Part shown: positions 47,829-58,008 of the stretch, piece by piece | Layout of the letters: each line of letters starts with the position of its first letter | How positions within the stretch are numbered: the first letter of the stretch is position 1 | DNA from: Pantoea sp. CCBC3-3-1 | Lineage (GTDB): Bacteria > Pseudomonadota > Gammaproteobacteria > Enterobacterales > Enterobacteriaceae | Direction: 5' to 3' | DNA length: 64,000 nt | Assembly (NCBI RefSeq): GCF_007981265.1 | Contig: NZ_CP034363.1 | Location: forward strand, 3,658,001 to 3,722,000 | Notes under the pieces: generated by a model | Seen by the model: only the letters and a program-made list of their open reading frames with translations | The model's database searches: none | What the model was told of the DNA's origin: nothing | Position numbers and translations under genes: made by a program

Positions 47829-48608
47829 CTAGAGCCCATCATTTTGAGGTTTCTGACCTGCAATAATATTAGCTATTTTGGCATAATCCTTAATTACCCC
47901 ACCATGACGACGGCCCGGACAAAAAATAAAATCACATCGCTGTTCGTTACTGATTAAGCGCACAGCAAGATTACGACACCGCAGTTGTGCATCGGCATTG
48001 ATCATTTCAATTCGTTCTTTCTCTGCTTCATTCGAGTAGGGGGAGACGATTTCTTCATATTCACCAATCATCAGTGCTAAAACATTAATGCTGGCATCAA
48101 GTTGCAACTGACCCTGTGGAATAAGAATCCCTTTACCCCACCAGATTGAAGGACTTGCCGCAACGTAATTTTGAAACGTCTGTGGATGATTTAGCGCAAC
48201 ATACAGCGCAAACATTCCGCCATAAGAGTGCCCGCTCAGCGTTTGTTTTTCAGTATCGATATCAAACTCACTGTTTATCCAGGGTATAACGCATTGCGAA
48301 ATAAACTGATAGAAATTTTCCGCCCCGCCGCCCTGAGCATATTCTTCCCCTTCTGCCGGGATGGTATAGTCTTTAGCGCGTGCCACCAGCGGGTCAACGC
48401 CATCCTGATAGCCAATCCCTACATATAAAATGCTGGCGCCGTCAGTTTCATTATTGTTTTGCAACATCACGTCTGACTGGGTATTGGCATCCAGGTAATA
48501 GAGTGGCTGAAACAGATCGCTATGTTGTTTATTATAAGAAATAAACAGCCTGTACTTTTGGTCGTTATAGTCAAAATCTTTAGTTTGAGAAATCATCTTA
48601 CTTTTCAT
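47829..48608 (-). CDS. Esterase of the PF00756-like alpha/beta hydrolase type
   Basis: 259 residues from ATG 48608, preceded by GAGG; the frame extends 102 bp through a terminator and is rejected there. The nucleophile elbow is SGHSYGGMFALYVAL, followed by the signature SPSIWWGKG seen in the enterochelin-esterase/IroE-like group. A late GRRHGG supplies the His. No signal peptide. It is the first gene of the late operon after the Q region. A role in tailocin action (deacetylation of a surface glycan) or an unrelated cargo are both possible. Confidence 0.75.
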   Translation of the reverse strand: MKSKMISQTKDFDYNDQKYRLFISYNKQHSDLFQPLYYLDANTQSDVMLQNNNETDGASILYVGIGYQDGVDPLVARAKDYTIPAEGEEYAQGGGAENFYQFISQCVIPWINSEFDIDTEKQTLSGHSYGGMFALYVALNHPQTFQNYVAASPSIWWGKGILIPQGQLQLDASINVLALMIGEYEEIVSPYSNEAEKERIEMINADAQLRCRNLAVRLISNEQRCDFIFCPGRRHGGVIKDYAKIANIIAGQKPQNDGL

Positions 48609-48679
48609 TAATGCCTCACTTTTTGCAGGTTGTGTTTGGGATCCTTTGGATTCCGTATTGTTTTTTAGGCATAAAAAAA

Positions 48680-48695
48680 CCTCGCATTTGCGAGG
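48680..48695 (-). terminator. Second intrinsic terminator of the late leader
   Basis: CCTCGCA (48680-48686) pairs with TGCGAGG (48689-48695). On the minus strand TTTTTTTATG follows. It lies 72 bp before the esterase start. Confidence 0.85.
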
Positions 48696-48752
48696 CTTTT
48701 TATCATGCATTTAATTTTAGTGACGAGGCTTACTGTTTATCAATTTTTTATT

Positions 48753-48794
48753 TCATGCTGCTACATTACGACTTAAAATTCGTTACGAAAAGCA
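48753..48794. repeat. 42-bp late-leader repeat, copy B
   Basis: Matches copy A (48919-48960) at 31 of 42 positions. Contains the palindrome TTCGTTACGAA (48779-48789). Like copy A it is followed, on the minus strand, by an intrinsic terminator. Confidence 0.65.
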
Positions 48795-48859
48795 CTTTCT
48801 CAATTTTTTTCGCAAAATTTTATAGTCTGTTAATCAACTATAAAACGCGCAATAAAAAA

Positions 48860-48886
48860 CGCACGCCATAACTGGTATGGCGTGCG
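48860..48886 (-). terminator. First intrinsic terminator of the late leader (tR'-like)
   Basis: The perfect 10-bp stem CGCACGCCAT/ATGGCGTGCG with loop AACTGGT is followed on the minus strand by TTTTTTATT. It lies 237 bp after the Q stop, in the position of tR' of lambdoid phages. Confidence 0.88.
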
Positions 48887-48918
48887 ATTAATGAATCACT
48901 ACGTTGTTGATGCAAATC

Positions 48919-48960
48919 TCATGCTACTAAGTTACTTGATCAATTTCGTAACGAAAAGCC
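48919..48960. repeat. 42-bp late-leader repeat, copy A
   Basis: Contains TTCGTAACGAA (48945-48955). It lies 166 bp from copy B. The two copies with their terminators form a duplicated unit. The stretch 48711-49122 holds no gene and is the expected place of the Q-dependent late promoter and Q-binding element. Confidence 0.65.
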
Positions 48961-49122
48961 TTTTTCATATTAAATTTTGAAAATCTTTTTCATCTGTATT
49001 TTTATCGAAAATGTACATATGTAATCGCTCTTACAAGCATCTTTCTGCTACCTGAGCAACAAGGAGAGTTATTAATCCCTATAAGGATTTTTTTTCATTA
49101 TGGAAAGTTCGATGCTGATGCG

Positions 49123-49497
49123 TTACACCCAGGCATCCATTTCTAATTCGGCATCACTCATAATAATACAGGCGTCAATAAAGGTTTCGGCAATCATTAG
49201 CTGGTTTCTGATTTTGCCTTCAGAACATTTCTTTTTGCGGGCAATAGCAGACTTTGAGAGGTTATAAAAATAGTGCAGCATTATCAGCTCAACTTCTTCA
49301 CTGCGCCCGACTTTATTCAGCTTTGCAATGGCGGAATCTACGATCGTGCCGTCATTATCACAACAGGAAAGTCGGCTTCGCCGCTCGTCGGGTAGCAACC
49401 CTTTAAAACCCGCTGCAACTGGAGACCAGTCCAGCTGTGTACCTTCGGCCGCAGCCCAGCCACCCCACCGTTCCAACACTTTTTGTATATCGCGCAT
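49123..49497 (-). CDS. Antiterminator Q (phage 82/PF06530 type)
   Basis: 124 residues. The start MRDIQKVLERWGGWAA, the block WSPVAAGFKGLLP and the Cys pair near SRLSCCDND match Q proteins of the phage 82 group. A C-terminal helix-turn-helix-like part (SAIARKKKCSEGKIRNQLMIAE, in part) is also conserved. A perfect AGGAGG ribosome site is 5 bp before the ATG. Q loads on RNA polymerase at the late promoter and lets it pass terminators. It is divergent from the repressor gene, with the operators in between. Confidence 0.9.
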   Translation of the reverse strand: MRDIQKVLERWGGWAAAEGTQLDWSPVAAGFKGLLPDERRSRLSCCDNDGTIVDSAIAKLNKVGRSEEVELIMLHYFYNLSKSAIARKKKCSEGKIRNQLMIAETFIDACIIMSDAELEMDAWV

Positions 49498-49567
49498 TCA
49501 TTGACCTCCTTTCAGATTGAGTTGGGTATCGCCGTCATGCAATGGCGACATGACATACATTACAAGC

Positions 49568-49627
49568 TATACTAAAATGCATTATTCATCAATTCAAAAA
49601 CGCTTTAACAATGCAAAAACGCATTAA
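49568..49627. promoter_or_regulatory. Repressor-Q intergenic operator/promoter region
   Basis: CAAAAACGCTTTAA (49595-49608) and CAAAAACGCATTAA (49614-49627) are direct repeats 19 bp apart. AATGC/GCATT at 49610-49625 is an inverted repeat over the second copy. AATGCATT is at 49576-49583. TATACT at 49568-49573 is a possible -10 of the repressor gene, 17 bp after a weak GCGACA. These are the best candidates for binding of the S24 repressor. Confidence 0.55.
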
Positions 49628-49659
49628 AACGAGGCTAATCATACCGGCAGGGTAAAAAA

Positions 49660-50337
49660 ATGATCTTTGACATGGAAATTTTTAACAGTAATATCAAATA
49701 CTTGATGGAAAGAGATGAGATTAGTAGCGTCACTGAACTGGCAAAAAAAGTGAATTTACAGCAGTCCACGCTGCATCGGCTGCTGACGGGTGAAGTCAAA
49801 GATCCTAAGTACACCACGTTGAAAAGCCTGGCCGATTACTTTCACATCTCGACTCTCGACCTGACAGAACACAGTCTGGAAGCGGGACAGAGCCAGGTGT
49901 CGATAGAAAACGCAGCGGGTTTTCAGGCGGTGACGTTGCACAAAGTGCCCGTATTAGGAAATACACAACTTGGCCATGGCGGCTACTGGAGCGATATGCA
50001 ATACCCTGTTGGTAATGGAGATGGTTTTTTGCGCTGGCCCTCGGGCGATCATGAAGTTTATGCGCTAAAGTGCGTGGGTGATTCGATGATGCCACGTATT
50101 AAGGAAGGGGAATTTGTTATCGTTGAGCCAAACCAGAGTTTTCATCCGGGCGATGAAGTTCTGGTAGTGACTAACAACGGCGAGGTGATGGTTAAAACGT
50201 ATCTGTTTAAGCGGGATGGTTTTTATCACCTTTTACCGGTGAACGAAGATCATGCACCGATCCGCATTGCCGTGCAGGACGTGACGAAAATGCAGTATGT
50301 TGCCGGGATCGCCAAATCCTCTTTGTGGCATCCGTGA
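49660..50337 (+). CDS. S24-family phage repressor (CI/LexA-like, self-cleaving)
   Basis: 225 residues. The N-terminal helix-turn-helix (about 10-70) has ISSVTELAKKVNLQQSTLHRLLTG. The C-terminal S24 peptidase domain has catalytic Ser142 (KCVGDSMMPRIKEGE) and Lys179 (GEVMVKTYLF), 37 residues apart as in LexA. The cleavage region reads VPVLGNTQLGHGGYW: a Leu-Gly pair replaces the usual Ala-Gly. RecA-triggered cleavage under DNA damage would release Q and so the tailocin (inference). AGGG 7 bp before the ATG supports this start. Confidence 0.9.
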   Translation: MIFDMEIFNSNIKYLMERDEISSVTELAKKVNLQQSTLHRLLTGEVKDPKYTTLKSLADYFHISTLDLTEHSLEAGQSQVSIENAAGFQAVTLHKVPVLGNTQLGHGGYWSDMQYPVGNGDGFLRWPSGDHEVYALKCVGDSMMPRIKEGEFVIVEPNQSFHPGDEVLVVTNNGEVMVKTYLFKRDGFYHLLPVNEDHAPIRIAVQDVTKMQYVAGIAKSSLWHP

Positions 50338-50385
50338 GGATCGGTTGCGGAAAGCGATATTGGGAATAGCAGGCCATTATGGTAA

Positions 50386-50679
<294 letters not shown>

Positions 50680-50736
50680 ACAGACATGGCCGTGGCGCTG
50701 ACGGTGAAATGCCTGGCGGGCGAATAGCACAGAACT

Positions 50737-50764
50737 AAAAGAGCGAAATCGCTTTCGCCCTCTT
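50737..50764. terminator. Terminator between yfhL and acpS
   Basis: AAGAGCGAAA pairs with TTTCGCCCTCTT through a one-base bulge. T-rich ends exist on the minus side (CTCTTTTAG) for acpS. Confidence 0.65.
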
Positions 50765-50768
50765 CACT

Positions 50769-51149
50769 TCAGCTTTCAATAATCACGGTTGCGCAGGCAT
50801 AGTGTCGTTCATCCGCCAGCGTGACATGGACGCTTACCACACCCAGCTTCCTGGCCACTTCAGCCGCCTGCTGAAAAAAACGCAGGCCGGGCTTGCCCAA
50901 CTCATCGTTATAAACTTCAAACTGATTAAAGGCCAGTCCGCCACGGATGCCGGTGCCAAAGGCTTTGGCTGCTGCCTCTTTGACCGCAAAACGTTTGGAC
51001 AAAAAACGCACCGGCTGCTGATGTTTCTGGTACTGCGACCATTCGTTTTCACTCAGCACACGCTTTGCCAGCCTGTCGCCGGAACGGGAAATCACCCCTT
51101 CGATACGGGCGATTTCCACGATGTCGGTGCCAAGACCGAGGATAGCCAT
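50769..51149 (-). CDS. acpS: Holo-[acyl-carrier-protein] synthase
   Basis: 126 residues, E. coli length. It transfers 4'-phosphopantetheine from CoA to apo-ACP. Metal-binding Asp in [14 protein letters not shown] (about residue 9) and Glu in [14 protein letters not shown] (about 58) are present. Overlaps pdxJ by 1 bp. Confidence 0.97.
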   Translation of the reverse strand: MAILGLGTDIVEIARIEGVISRSGDRLAKRVLSENEWSQYQKHQQPVRFLSKRFAVKEAAAKAFGTGIRGGLAFNQFEVYNDELGKPGLRFFQQAAEVARKLGVVSVHVTLADERHYACATVIIES

Positions 51150-51880
51150 TAGCGACGCGCTTCCCGCATAAGGGCTTTCATTTCGCTAACGGCATCCGCC
51201 AGGCCGCTCATCACCGCCCGGCCAATAATGGCGTGGCCGATATTGAGCTCGTGCATTTGCGGCAGCGCAGCGATGGGCTGCACATTGTGGTAGGTCAGGC
51301 CGTGACCCGCATTCACCTTCAGGCCTTTGCCAGCAGCATAGACGGCAGCATCTTTAATGCGTCTGAATTCGGCATCGCGTGCACGTCCTTCTTCCGCTTC
51401 CGCATAGGCACCGGTATGAATTTCGATATAAGGTGCGCCAGATGCCAGCGCGGCATCAATTTGCTGATGGTCGGGATCGATAAACAGGGAAACCTGAATG
51501 CCCACTTCTTTCAGACGTGATACGGCTACGGTGATTTTTTCCAGCTGGCCGGCCACGTCCAGCCCGCCTTCCGTCGTGACTTCCTCACGTTTTTCCGGCA
51601 CCAGGCAGCAAAAATGCGGTTTGATCTCGCAGGCGATATCGATCATCTCATCGGTGACGGCCATCTCAAGATTCATACGGGTCTGAATAGTCTGGCGCAG
51701 GATACGCACATCGCGATCGGTGATGTGGCGGCGGTCTTCACGCAGATGAACGGTGATACCATCGGCACCCGCCTGCTCAGAGACAAACGCGGCCTGGACC
51801 GGATCGGGATAATGAGTGCCGCGTGCATTACGCACGGTCGCAACGTGGTCGATATTAACGCCTAACAGTAACTCAGCCAT
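51149..51880 (-). CDS. pdxJ: Pyridoxine 5'-phosphate synthase
   Basis: 243 residues, E. coli length. It condenses 1-deoxyxylulose-5-P and 3-amino-2-oxopropyl phosphate to PNP in vitamin B6 synthesis. Conserved [29 protein letters not shown] and the C-terminal [15 protein letters not shown] phosphate-binding loop are intact. It precedes acpS and follows recO, the E. coli order, giving PLP for IscS and GlyA in this cell. Confidence 0.98.
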   Translation of the reverse strand: MAELLLGVNIDHVATVRNARGTHYPDPVQAAFVSEQAGADGITVHLREDRRHITDRDVRILRQTIQTRMNLEMAVTDEMIDIACEIKPHFCCLVPEKREEVTTEGGLDVAGQLEKITVAVSRLKEVGIQVSLFIDPDHQQIDAALASGAPYIEIHTGAYAEAEEGRARDAEFRRIKDAAVYAAGKGLKVNAGHGLTYHNVQPIAALPQMHELNIGHAIIGRAVMSGLADAVSEMKALMREARR

Positions 51881-51954
51881 GACGGTCCTCAGAATTATGC
51901 ATCGTCTTTACAGTGTACCTCTTTCCGCGCGTTCACCGGAATGGGCCTGCTCGA

Positions 51955-52692
51955 TTACTCAGCGACTGGCGGCGTATTCGCGCGTTTTTTCGGCACAAAC
52001 TGGCGAAAAAGTTCCTGACTCTTGAGCGGTTTACCGCCCAGATAAGGCTTCAGGGCCATGCGGGTAAACCGTTTTGCTGCCCGCAGCGTATCGACATCAG
52101 GAAAAGTACGTTCTTCCAGCGCACGCAGCTGACGACCGGTAAACGTTTTATGGCCCGTCACCAGGCTGGCAATAAAGCCTTTTTCTTCCCGATAGCTGTA
52201 GGTCATTTCATCCGCCACTTCTTCTCCGCTTCCGGCGCAATGCAGAAAATCCACGCCGTAGCCAAGATGGCCAAGCATCGCCAGCTCAAAACGGCGTAAC
52301 GCGGGTTCAGGCGAGCCTTCGGCGGCTGCCAGTGCCTGAATGCAGTGCAGATAATCAAAGAAGAGTTCAGTAAATGCGGTTTCCTGCTCCAGGACGCGGG
52401 CCAATAGTTCGTTAACGTACAGGCCGCAGTAGAGCGTGATACCAGAAAGAGGAAGGGCAAGAGAGATAGGTTCGGCACCGCGCAGGGTTTTCACCTCGCC
52501 ACGCCCGCCCCAGCGAACCAGCAGCGGCGTGAAGGGTTGCAAAGCGCCTTTCAGGCTGGAGCGCTTGCTGCGGGCGCCTTTAGCCAGCACCCGAATTCGA
52601 CCGTAGTTTTCAGAAAAGAGATCGAGCAGAAGGCTGGTTTCGCTGTACGGGCGTCCATGCAGGACGAATGCGCGTTGCCAGCCTTCCATCAC
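51955..52692 (-). CDS. recO: DNA repair protein RecO
   Basis: 245 residues (E. coli 242). N-terminal OB fold ([32 protein letters not shown], in part) and helical C-terminal region. It loads RecA on SSB-coated single-strand DNA with RecR/RecF. The E. coli-type RecO lacks the four zinc cysteines, and here too only two Cys are present. The gene lies 2 bp after era, in the rnc-era-recO operon. Confidence 0.96.
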   Translation of the reverse strand: MMEGWQRAFVLHGRPYSETSLLLDLFSENYGRIRVLAKGARSKRSSLKGALQPFTPLLVRWGGRGEVKTLRGAEPISLALPLSGITLYCGLYVNELLARVLEQETAFTELFFDYLHCIQALAAAEGSPEPALRRFELAMLGHLGYGVDFLHCAGSGEEVADEMTYSYREEKGFIASLVTGHKTFTGRQLRALEERTFPDVDTLRAAKRFTRMALKPYLGGKPLKSQELFRQFVPKKRANTPPVAE

Positions 52693-52694
52693 GA

Positions 52695-54280
<1,586 letters not shown>

Positions 54281-54308
54281 TTACCAATATCTGAATGCGT
54301 CAATTATG

Positions 54309-54381
54309 CTGCACACGGAACAGGGCTGGACGCGCCAACACGAGACTGTTTCGTGTGCAGTGGCCTCCGCAAGGAGACCAC
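54309..54381 (-). promoter_or_regulatory. Two stem-loops in the rnc leader
   Basis: CTGCACACGGAACAG (54309-54323) pairs with CTGTTTCGTGTGCAG (54346-54360) with one mismatch. GTGGCCTCC (54360-54368) pairs with GGAGACCAC (54373-54381). In E. coli RNase III cuts a stem in this leader and so lowers its own synthesis. The positions fit. Confidence 0.7.
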
Positions 54382-54408
54382 CCGTTTAGCCATAGCGTCA
54401 GAACGCTA

Positions 54409-55362
54409 TTAATGAATACCGCCAATGCGGCTCAGGCGAACGCCGGTTGGCCATTGCCCTTCCTGCTTTTCAAAGCTCATCCAGATGGCGGTGGCTTTGC
54501 CGACCAGATTTTTCTCCGGTACAAAGCCCCAGTAACGACTGTCCGCGCTGTTATCGCGGTTGTCGCCCATCATGAAATACATTCCGTCAGGAACAACCCA
54601 GGTAGATTGCGGCTGGCCCGGCTGCTGGTAATAAGAGCTTGCCTGGCTCTGCGCCTGCGTGACCAACAGAATGCGGTGCGTCACGTCACCCAGCGTTTCA
54701 TTACGGGTTGCCAGACGCAGGCCCCCGCGCAGTGTCTCGCCCTGCGGTTTTTGGTAGAAGCCGTTGCCCGCTTCGTTACCATCAAAACCGCTAAAGGTCT
54801 GAATAAAATCGCTCGGCTGCACGTCAGAATAGGTTACTGGCAGCGCCCGATTGCAATTTTCATCGGAAGCACAGGCTGGATTAATCGTTACGGTCTTGCT
54901 TTGCGGATCGTAAGTCACCCGATCGCCCGGCAAACCGACAACACGTTTAATATAATCCATGCTCGGATCTTTCGGATATTTAAACACCGCAATATCACCG
55001 CGCTGCGGATGGCCGGTTGGGATCAGCGTCGTTTGCGTAATCGGATCTTTGATGCCGTAAGCAAATTTCTCAACCAGGATGAAATCACCAATCAGCAGCG
55101 TTGGCATCATCGATCCGGACGGGATCTGGAAAGGCTCGTAGATAAATGAACGCACCACGAACACCAGCAGCAGCACCGGAAATACCGATGCAGCCGTTTC
55201 GATCCAGCCTGGCTGCTCTTTTTTATCCGTCGTTCCTGCCTGCGCAGTCGCCTCAGCCCGTTTCGCTTTGCGGGCCGGAGCCCACTTAACTTTATCCACA
55301 CACCAGATAATGCCGGTAATGAGCGTTGCTATCGCCAGTATCAGGGCGAACATATTAGCCAT
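54409..55362 (-). CDS. lepB: Signal peptidase I
   Basis: 317 residues (E. coli 324). Two N-terminal membrane segments (about 4-22 and 58-76). The catalytic Ser is in PSGSMMPTL (about residue 86) and Lys in YIKRVVGLPGD (about 140). It removes signal peptides of exported proteins at the periplasmic face. The loop between the segments is charged and shorter than in E. coli. It follows lepA by 25 bp in one operon. Confidence 0.97.
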   Translation of the reverse strand: MANMFALILAIATLITGIIWCVDKVKWAPARKAKRAEATAQAGTTDKKEQPGWIETAASVFPVLLLVFVVRSFIYEPFQIPSGSMMPTLLIGDFILVEKFAYGIKDPITQTTLIPTGHPQRGDIAVFKYPKDPSMDYIKRVVGLPGDRVTYDPQSKTVTINPACASDENCNRALPVTYSDVQPSDFIQTFSGFDGNEAGNGFYQKPQGETLRGGLRLATRNETLGDVTHRILLVTQAQSQASSYYQQPGQPQSTWVVPDGMYFMMGDNRDNSADSRYWGFVPEKNLVGKATAIWMSFEKQEGQWPTGVRLSRIGGIH

Positions 55363-55387
55363 TCCAGTTCCCTCTTAGCCTAAGGTT

Positions 55388-57187
55388 TTATTTACTGTCT
55401 TTACCGACATGGAGAATGGCAAGGAACGCTTCCTGCGGCAGCTCAACGTTGCCGACCTGCTTCATGCGCTTCTTACCGTCTTTCTGTTTCTGTAACAGTT
55501 TTTTCTTACGGCTGACGTCGCCGCCGTAGCATTTCGCCAGGACGTTTTTACGCAGCTGCTTTACGGTGGAACGGGCAATAATGTGATTGCCGATAGCCGC
55601 CTGAATCGCGATATCAAACTGCTGACGCGGGATCAGGTCTTTCATCTTCTCAACCAGCTCACGGCCACGGTACGGCGCATTATCGTTGTGGGTGATCAGT
55701 GCCAGCGCATCAACGCGCTCGGAGTTAATCAACACATCGACACGCACCATGTTGGAAGCCTGGAAGCGTTTGAAGTTGTAATCCAGTGACGCATAGCCGC
55801 GTGAGGTGGATTTCAGACGGTCAAAGAAGTCGAGAACCACTTCCGCCATCGGGATTTCATAGGTCAGCGCCACCTGGTTACCGTGGTAAACCATGTTGGT
55901 CTGCACGCCACGTTTCTCGATACACAGGGTAATCACGTTGCCCAAAAACTCCTGCGGCAGCAGCATGTGACACTCGGCAATCGGCTCGCGCAGCTCTTCG
56001 ATGTTGTTCAGCGGCGGTAGTTTGCCCGGGCTGTCAACGTAGACAACCTGTTTATCTGTCGTCACAACTTCATACACTACGGTCGGTGCGGTAGTGATCA
56101 GTTCGAGATCGTACTCACGTTCCAGACGCTCCTGAATGATCTCCATATGCAGCAGACCCAGGAAGCCACAGCGGAAACCGAAGCCCAGCGCGGTGGAGCT
56201 TTCTGGCTCATAGAACAGTGAGGCGTCATTCAGGCTCAGCTTGCCCAGCGCGTCGCGGAAGGCTTCATAGTCGTCAGAACTGATTGGGAACAGACCGGCG
56301 TAAACCTGCGGCTTCACTTTTTTAAAGCCTGGTAACGCTTTTTCGGCAGGGTTGCGCGCAAGCGTCAGCGTATCCCCTACCGGCGCGCCCAAAATATCTT
56401 TGATGGCGCAGACTAACCAGCCTACTTCACCACATTGCAATACGTCGCGATCGACACGTTTCGGCGTGAAAATACCCAGGCGGTCAGCATTGTAGACCTG
56501 GCCGGTACTCATCACCTTGATTTTTTCGCCTTTGCGCATCGTACCGTTTTTAATACGTACCAGCGAAACGACGCCCAGGTAGTTATCGAACCAGGAGTCG
56601 ATGATCAGCGCCTGAAGCGGCCCTTCCGGATCGCCTTCCGGCGGCGGAATATCACGCACTAAACGTTCAAGCACGTCCGGTACGCCCACGCCCGTTTTCG
56701 CTGAGCAACGCACAGCATCGGTGGCGTCGATACCCACGATATCTTCGATCTCCTGCGCTACACGATCGGGATCGGCCGCAGGCAGATCGATCTTGTTCAG
56801 CACCGGTACCACTTCCAGATCCATTTCCATCGCGGTATAGCAGTTGGCCAGTGTCTGTGCTTCCACACCCTGCCCGGCGTCGACCACCAGCAGTGCACCT
56901 TCACAAGCCGCCAGCGAGCGCGAAACTTCATAGGAGAAGTCCACGTGGCCCGGGGTATCGATAAAATTGAGCTGGTAAGTTTCACCGTCCGGCGCGTGAT
57001 AGTCGAGCGTTACGCTCTGCGCCTTAATGGTAATGCCGCGTTCACGTTCAAGATCCATGGAGTCCAGTACCTGGGCTGCCATTTCACGTTCGGTGAGGCC
57101 ACCACAAATCTGAATCAAACGGTCAGAGAGCGTTGATTTGCCGTGGTCGATATGAGCGATGACAGAAAAGTTTCTTATATGCTTCAT
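55388..57187 (-). CDS. lepA: Elongation factor 4 (LepA)
   Basis: 599 residues, E. coli length. GTPase motifs [22 protein letters not shown] and NKIDLP, then EF-G-like domains. The unique C-terminal domain ends [27 protein letters not shown] (last part). It back-translocates or helps initiate on ribosomes under stress. First gene of lepA-lepB. Confidence 0.98.
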   Translation of the reverse strand: MKHIRNFSVIAHIDHGKSTLSDRLIQICGGLTEREMAAQVLDSMDLERERGITIKAQSVTLDYHAPDGETYQLNFIDTPGHVDFSYEVSRSLAACEGALLVVDAGQGVEAQTLANCYTAMEMDLEVVPVLNKIDLPAADPDRVAQEIEDIVGIDATDAVRCSAKTGVGVPDVLERLVRDIPPPEGDPEGPLQALIIDSWFDNYLGVVSLVRIKNGTMRKGEKIKVMSTGQVYNADRLGIFTPKRVDRDVLQCGEVGWLVCAIKDILGAPVGDTLTLARNPAEKALPGFKKVKPQVYAGLFPISSDDYEAFRDALGKLSLNDASLFYEPESSTALGFGFRCGFLGLLHMEIIQERLEREYDLELITTAPTVVYEVVTTDKQVVYVDSPGKLPPLNNIEELREPIAECHMLLPQEFLGNVITLCIEKRGVQTNMVYHGNQVALTYEIPMAEVVLDFFDRLKSTSRGYASLDYNFKRFQASNMVRVDVLINSERVDALALITHNDNAPYRGRELVEKMKDLIPRQQFDIAIQAAIGNHIIARSTVKQLRKNVLAKCYGGDVSRKKKLLQKQKDGKKRMKQVGNVELPQEAFLAILHVGKDSK

Positions 57188-57512
57188 TTATATGAATATT
57201 TTCGCTTAAACGTTCGGTTTAGTTCTCGCGGTGGACACAGCTGTTAATACTTACTGCAATGTACCCGCCATCAATGAGCACGCATCTTACACTGTTAGCC
57301 CCCGTCACGAAAGAATTCACATACCTGGCCGCCATCAAATTCGCAACCGGGCATGTCCGTCGGACAAAAACGCCATTCACGTTCACTGTGAGACTGAAGA
57401 GAGAAAAATCCTTTCTCCGGGGCAATTAAAAGCGACAGATGCTATACGGTAATAAAGCGCTTACGCAGTTTCCGACAGCGATAGTGAGAGTCGGGAGAGG
57501 TTTAATAAGGAA
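57188..57512. other. Intergenic region rseC-lepA (lepA promoter region)
   Basis: 325 bp. The minus strand must carry the lepA promoter. An open frame of 68 codons (57219-57425, minus) has no homology and poor start context and is not called. I see no clear promoter pair. Confidence 0.5.
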
Positions 57513-57540
57513 ACTCACCGTCGTCGGAACGACAGTGAGT
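57513..57540 (-). terminator. Probable terminator of the rpoE-rse operon
   Basis: ACTCACCGTCGT (57513-57524) pairs with ACGACAGTGAGT (57529-57540) with small mismatches, 4 bp after the rseC stop. The minus-strand sequence after it, TTTCCTTATT, is U-rich. Confidence 0.6.
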
Positions 57541-57543
57541 CAA

Positions 57544-58008
57544 TCAGGCATCCGTCTCAACGCGCAACGCGTCAGGCGGTAAGGCAACGCTCAAAATCAC
57601 CGGCTGGAATGAAGCGGCTTTTGCCAGGTAGCTGGAAATCCCTTTAGCCACGATAAAACCGCCAATGCCACCGAGCAGCGCCCCCGCTGCCGCCGCCAGA
57701 TCGCTGTGGAACAGCATCTGAAACAGGCCGGCAACCACAAACAGCCCCAACAGCGGCGTCATATAGACCAGCAGCGCTGAGCTGAGCAAACTTTTCTCTT
57801 CAATGCCAAGTTCAATACGCTGGCCGGGAGTGAGCGGTTCGGTGCTGGTGATTTTCATCACGTGGGCGTTTTTTGGCCCCAGCTTATTCAGCATATGGCT
57901 TCCACAGCCTTTACGCGCGGAGCAACTGCTGCACGAAGTTTTCAGTTCGGAATGCAGCGTGGCGACGCCGTTTTGCCAGGAGACCACAGTGGCCCATTCT
58001 CTCATCAT
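57544..58008 (-). CDS. rseC: SoxR-reducing/sigmaE-related membrane protein RseC
   Basis: 154 residues (E. coli 159). N-terminal cysteine cluster CSSCSARKGCG (about 26-36), then two membrane segments (about 78-97 and 105-124). In E. coli it affects sigmaE signalling weakly and takes part in reduction of SoxR with the Rsx complex. Overlaps rseB by 4 bp. Confidence 0.94.
   Translation of the reverse strand: MMREWATVVSWQNGVATLHSELKTSCSSCSARKGCGSHMLNKLGPKNAHVMKITSTEPLTPGQRIELGIEEKSLLSSALLVYMTPLLGLFVVAGLFQMLFHSDLAAAAGALLGGIGGFIVAKGISSYLAKAASFQPVILSVALPPDALRVETDA

Larger units (their letters stand above)
33991..50337. mobile_element. R-type (contractile) tailocin locus
   Basis: A complete set of contractile-tail genes (sheath, tube, chaperone with frameshift, tape measure, hub, baseplate J/wedge proteins, fibre, fibre assembly). 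It also has a full lysis cassette (holin, GH24 endolysin, Rz/Rz1), a Q antiterminator and an S24 repressor. No capsid, portal, terminase, head-tail connector, integrase, excisionase or replication gene is present. The genes are intact and tightly packed, which argues for a domesticated phage-tail bacteriocin rather than a decaying prophage. It lies between yfhH and yfhL. No flanking attachment repeats were found by eye. Confidence 0.85.

Noticed and set aside
48609..48710. N-terminal extension of the esterase frame
   Set aside because: It runs through an intrinsic terminator and has no ribosome site; ATG 48608 has GAGG upstream.
49067..49094. Plus-strand terminator AATCC/GGATT with eight T
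   Set aside because: The stem has only five A+T-rich pairs and no plus-strand gene ends there.
33991..50337. Active or degraded prophage
   Set aside because: No integrase, replication, terminase, portal or capsid gene and no decayed remnants of them; all tail and lysis genes are intact. A tailocin explains the set better.
57219..57425. 68-codon frame between rseC and lepA
   Set aside because: No similarity, no ribosome site, poor composition; it is most likely lepA promoter DNA.
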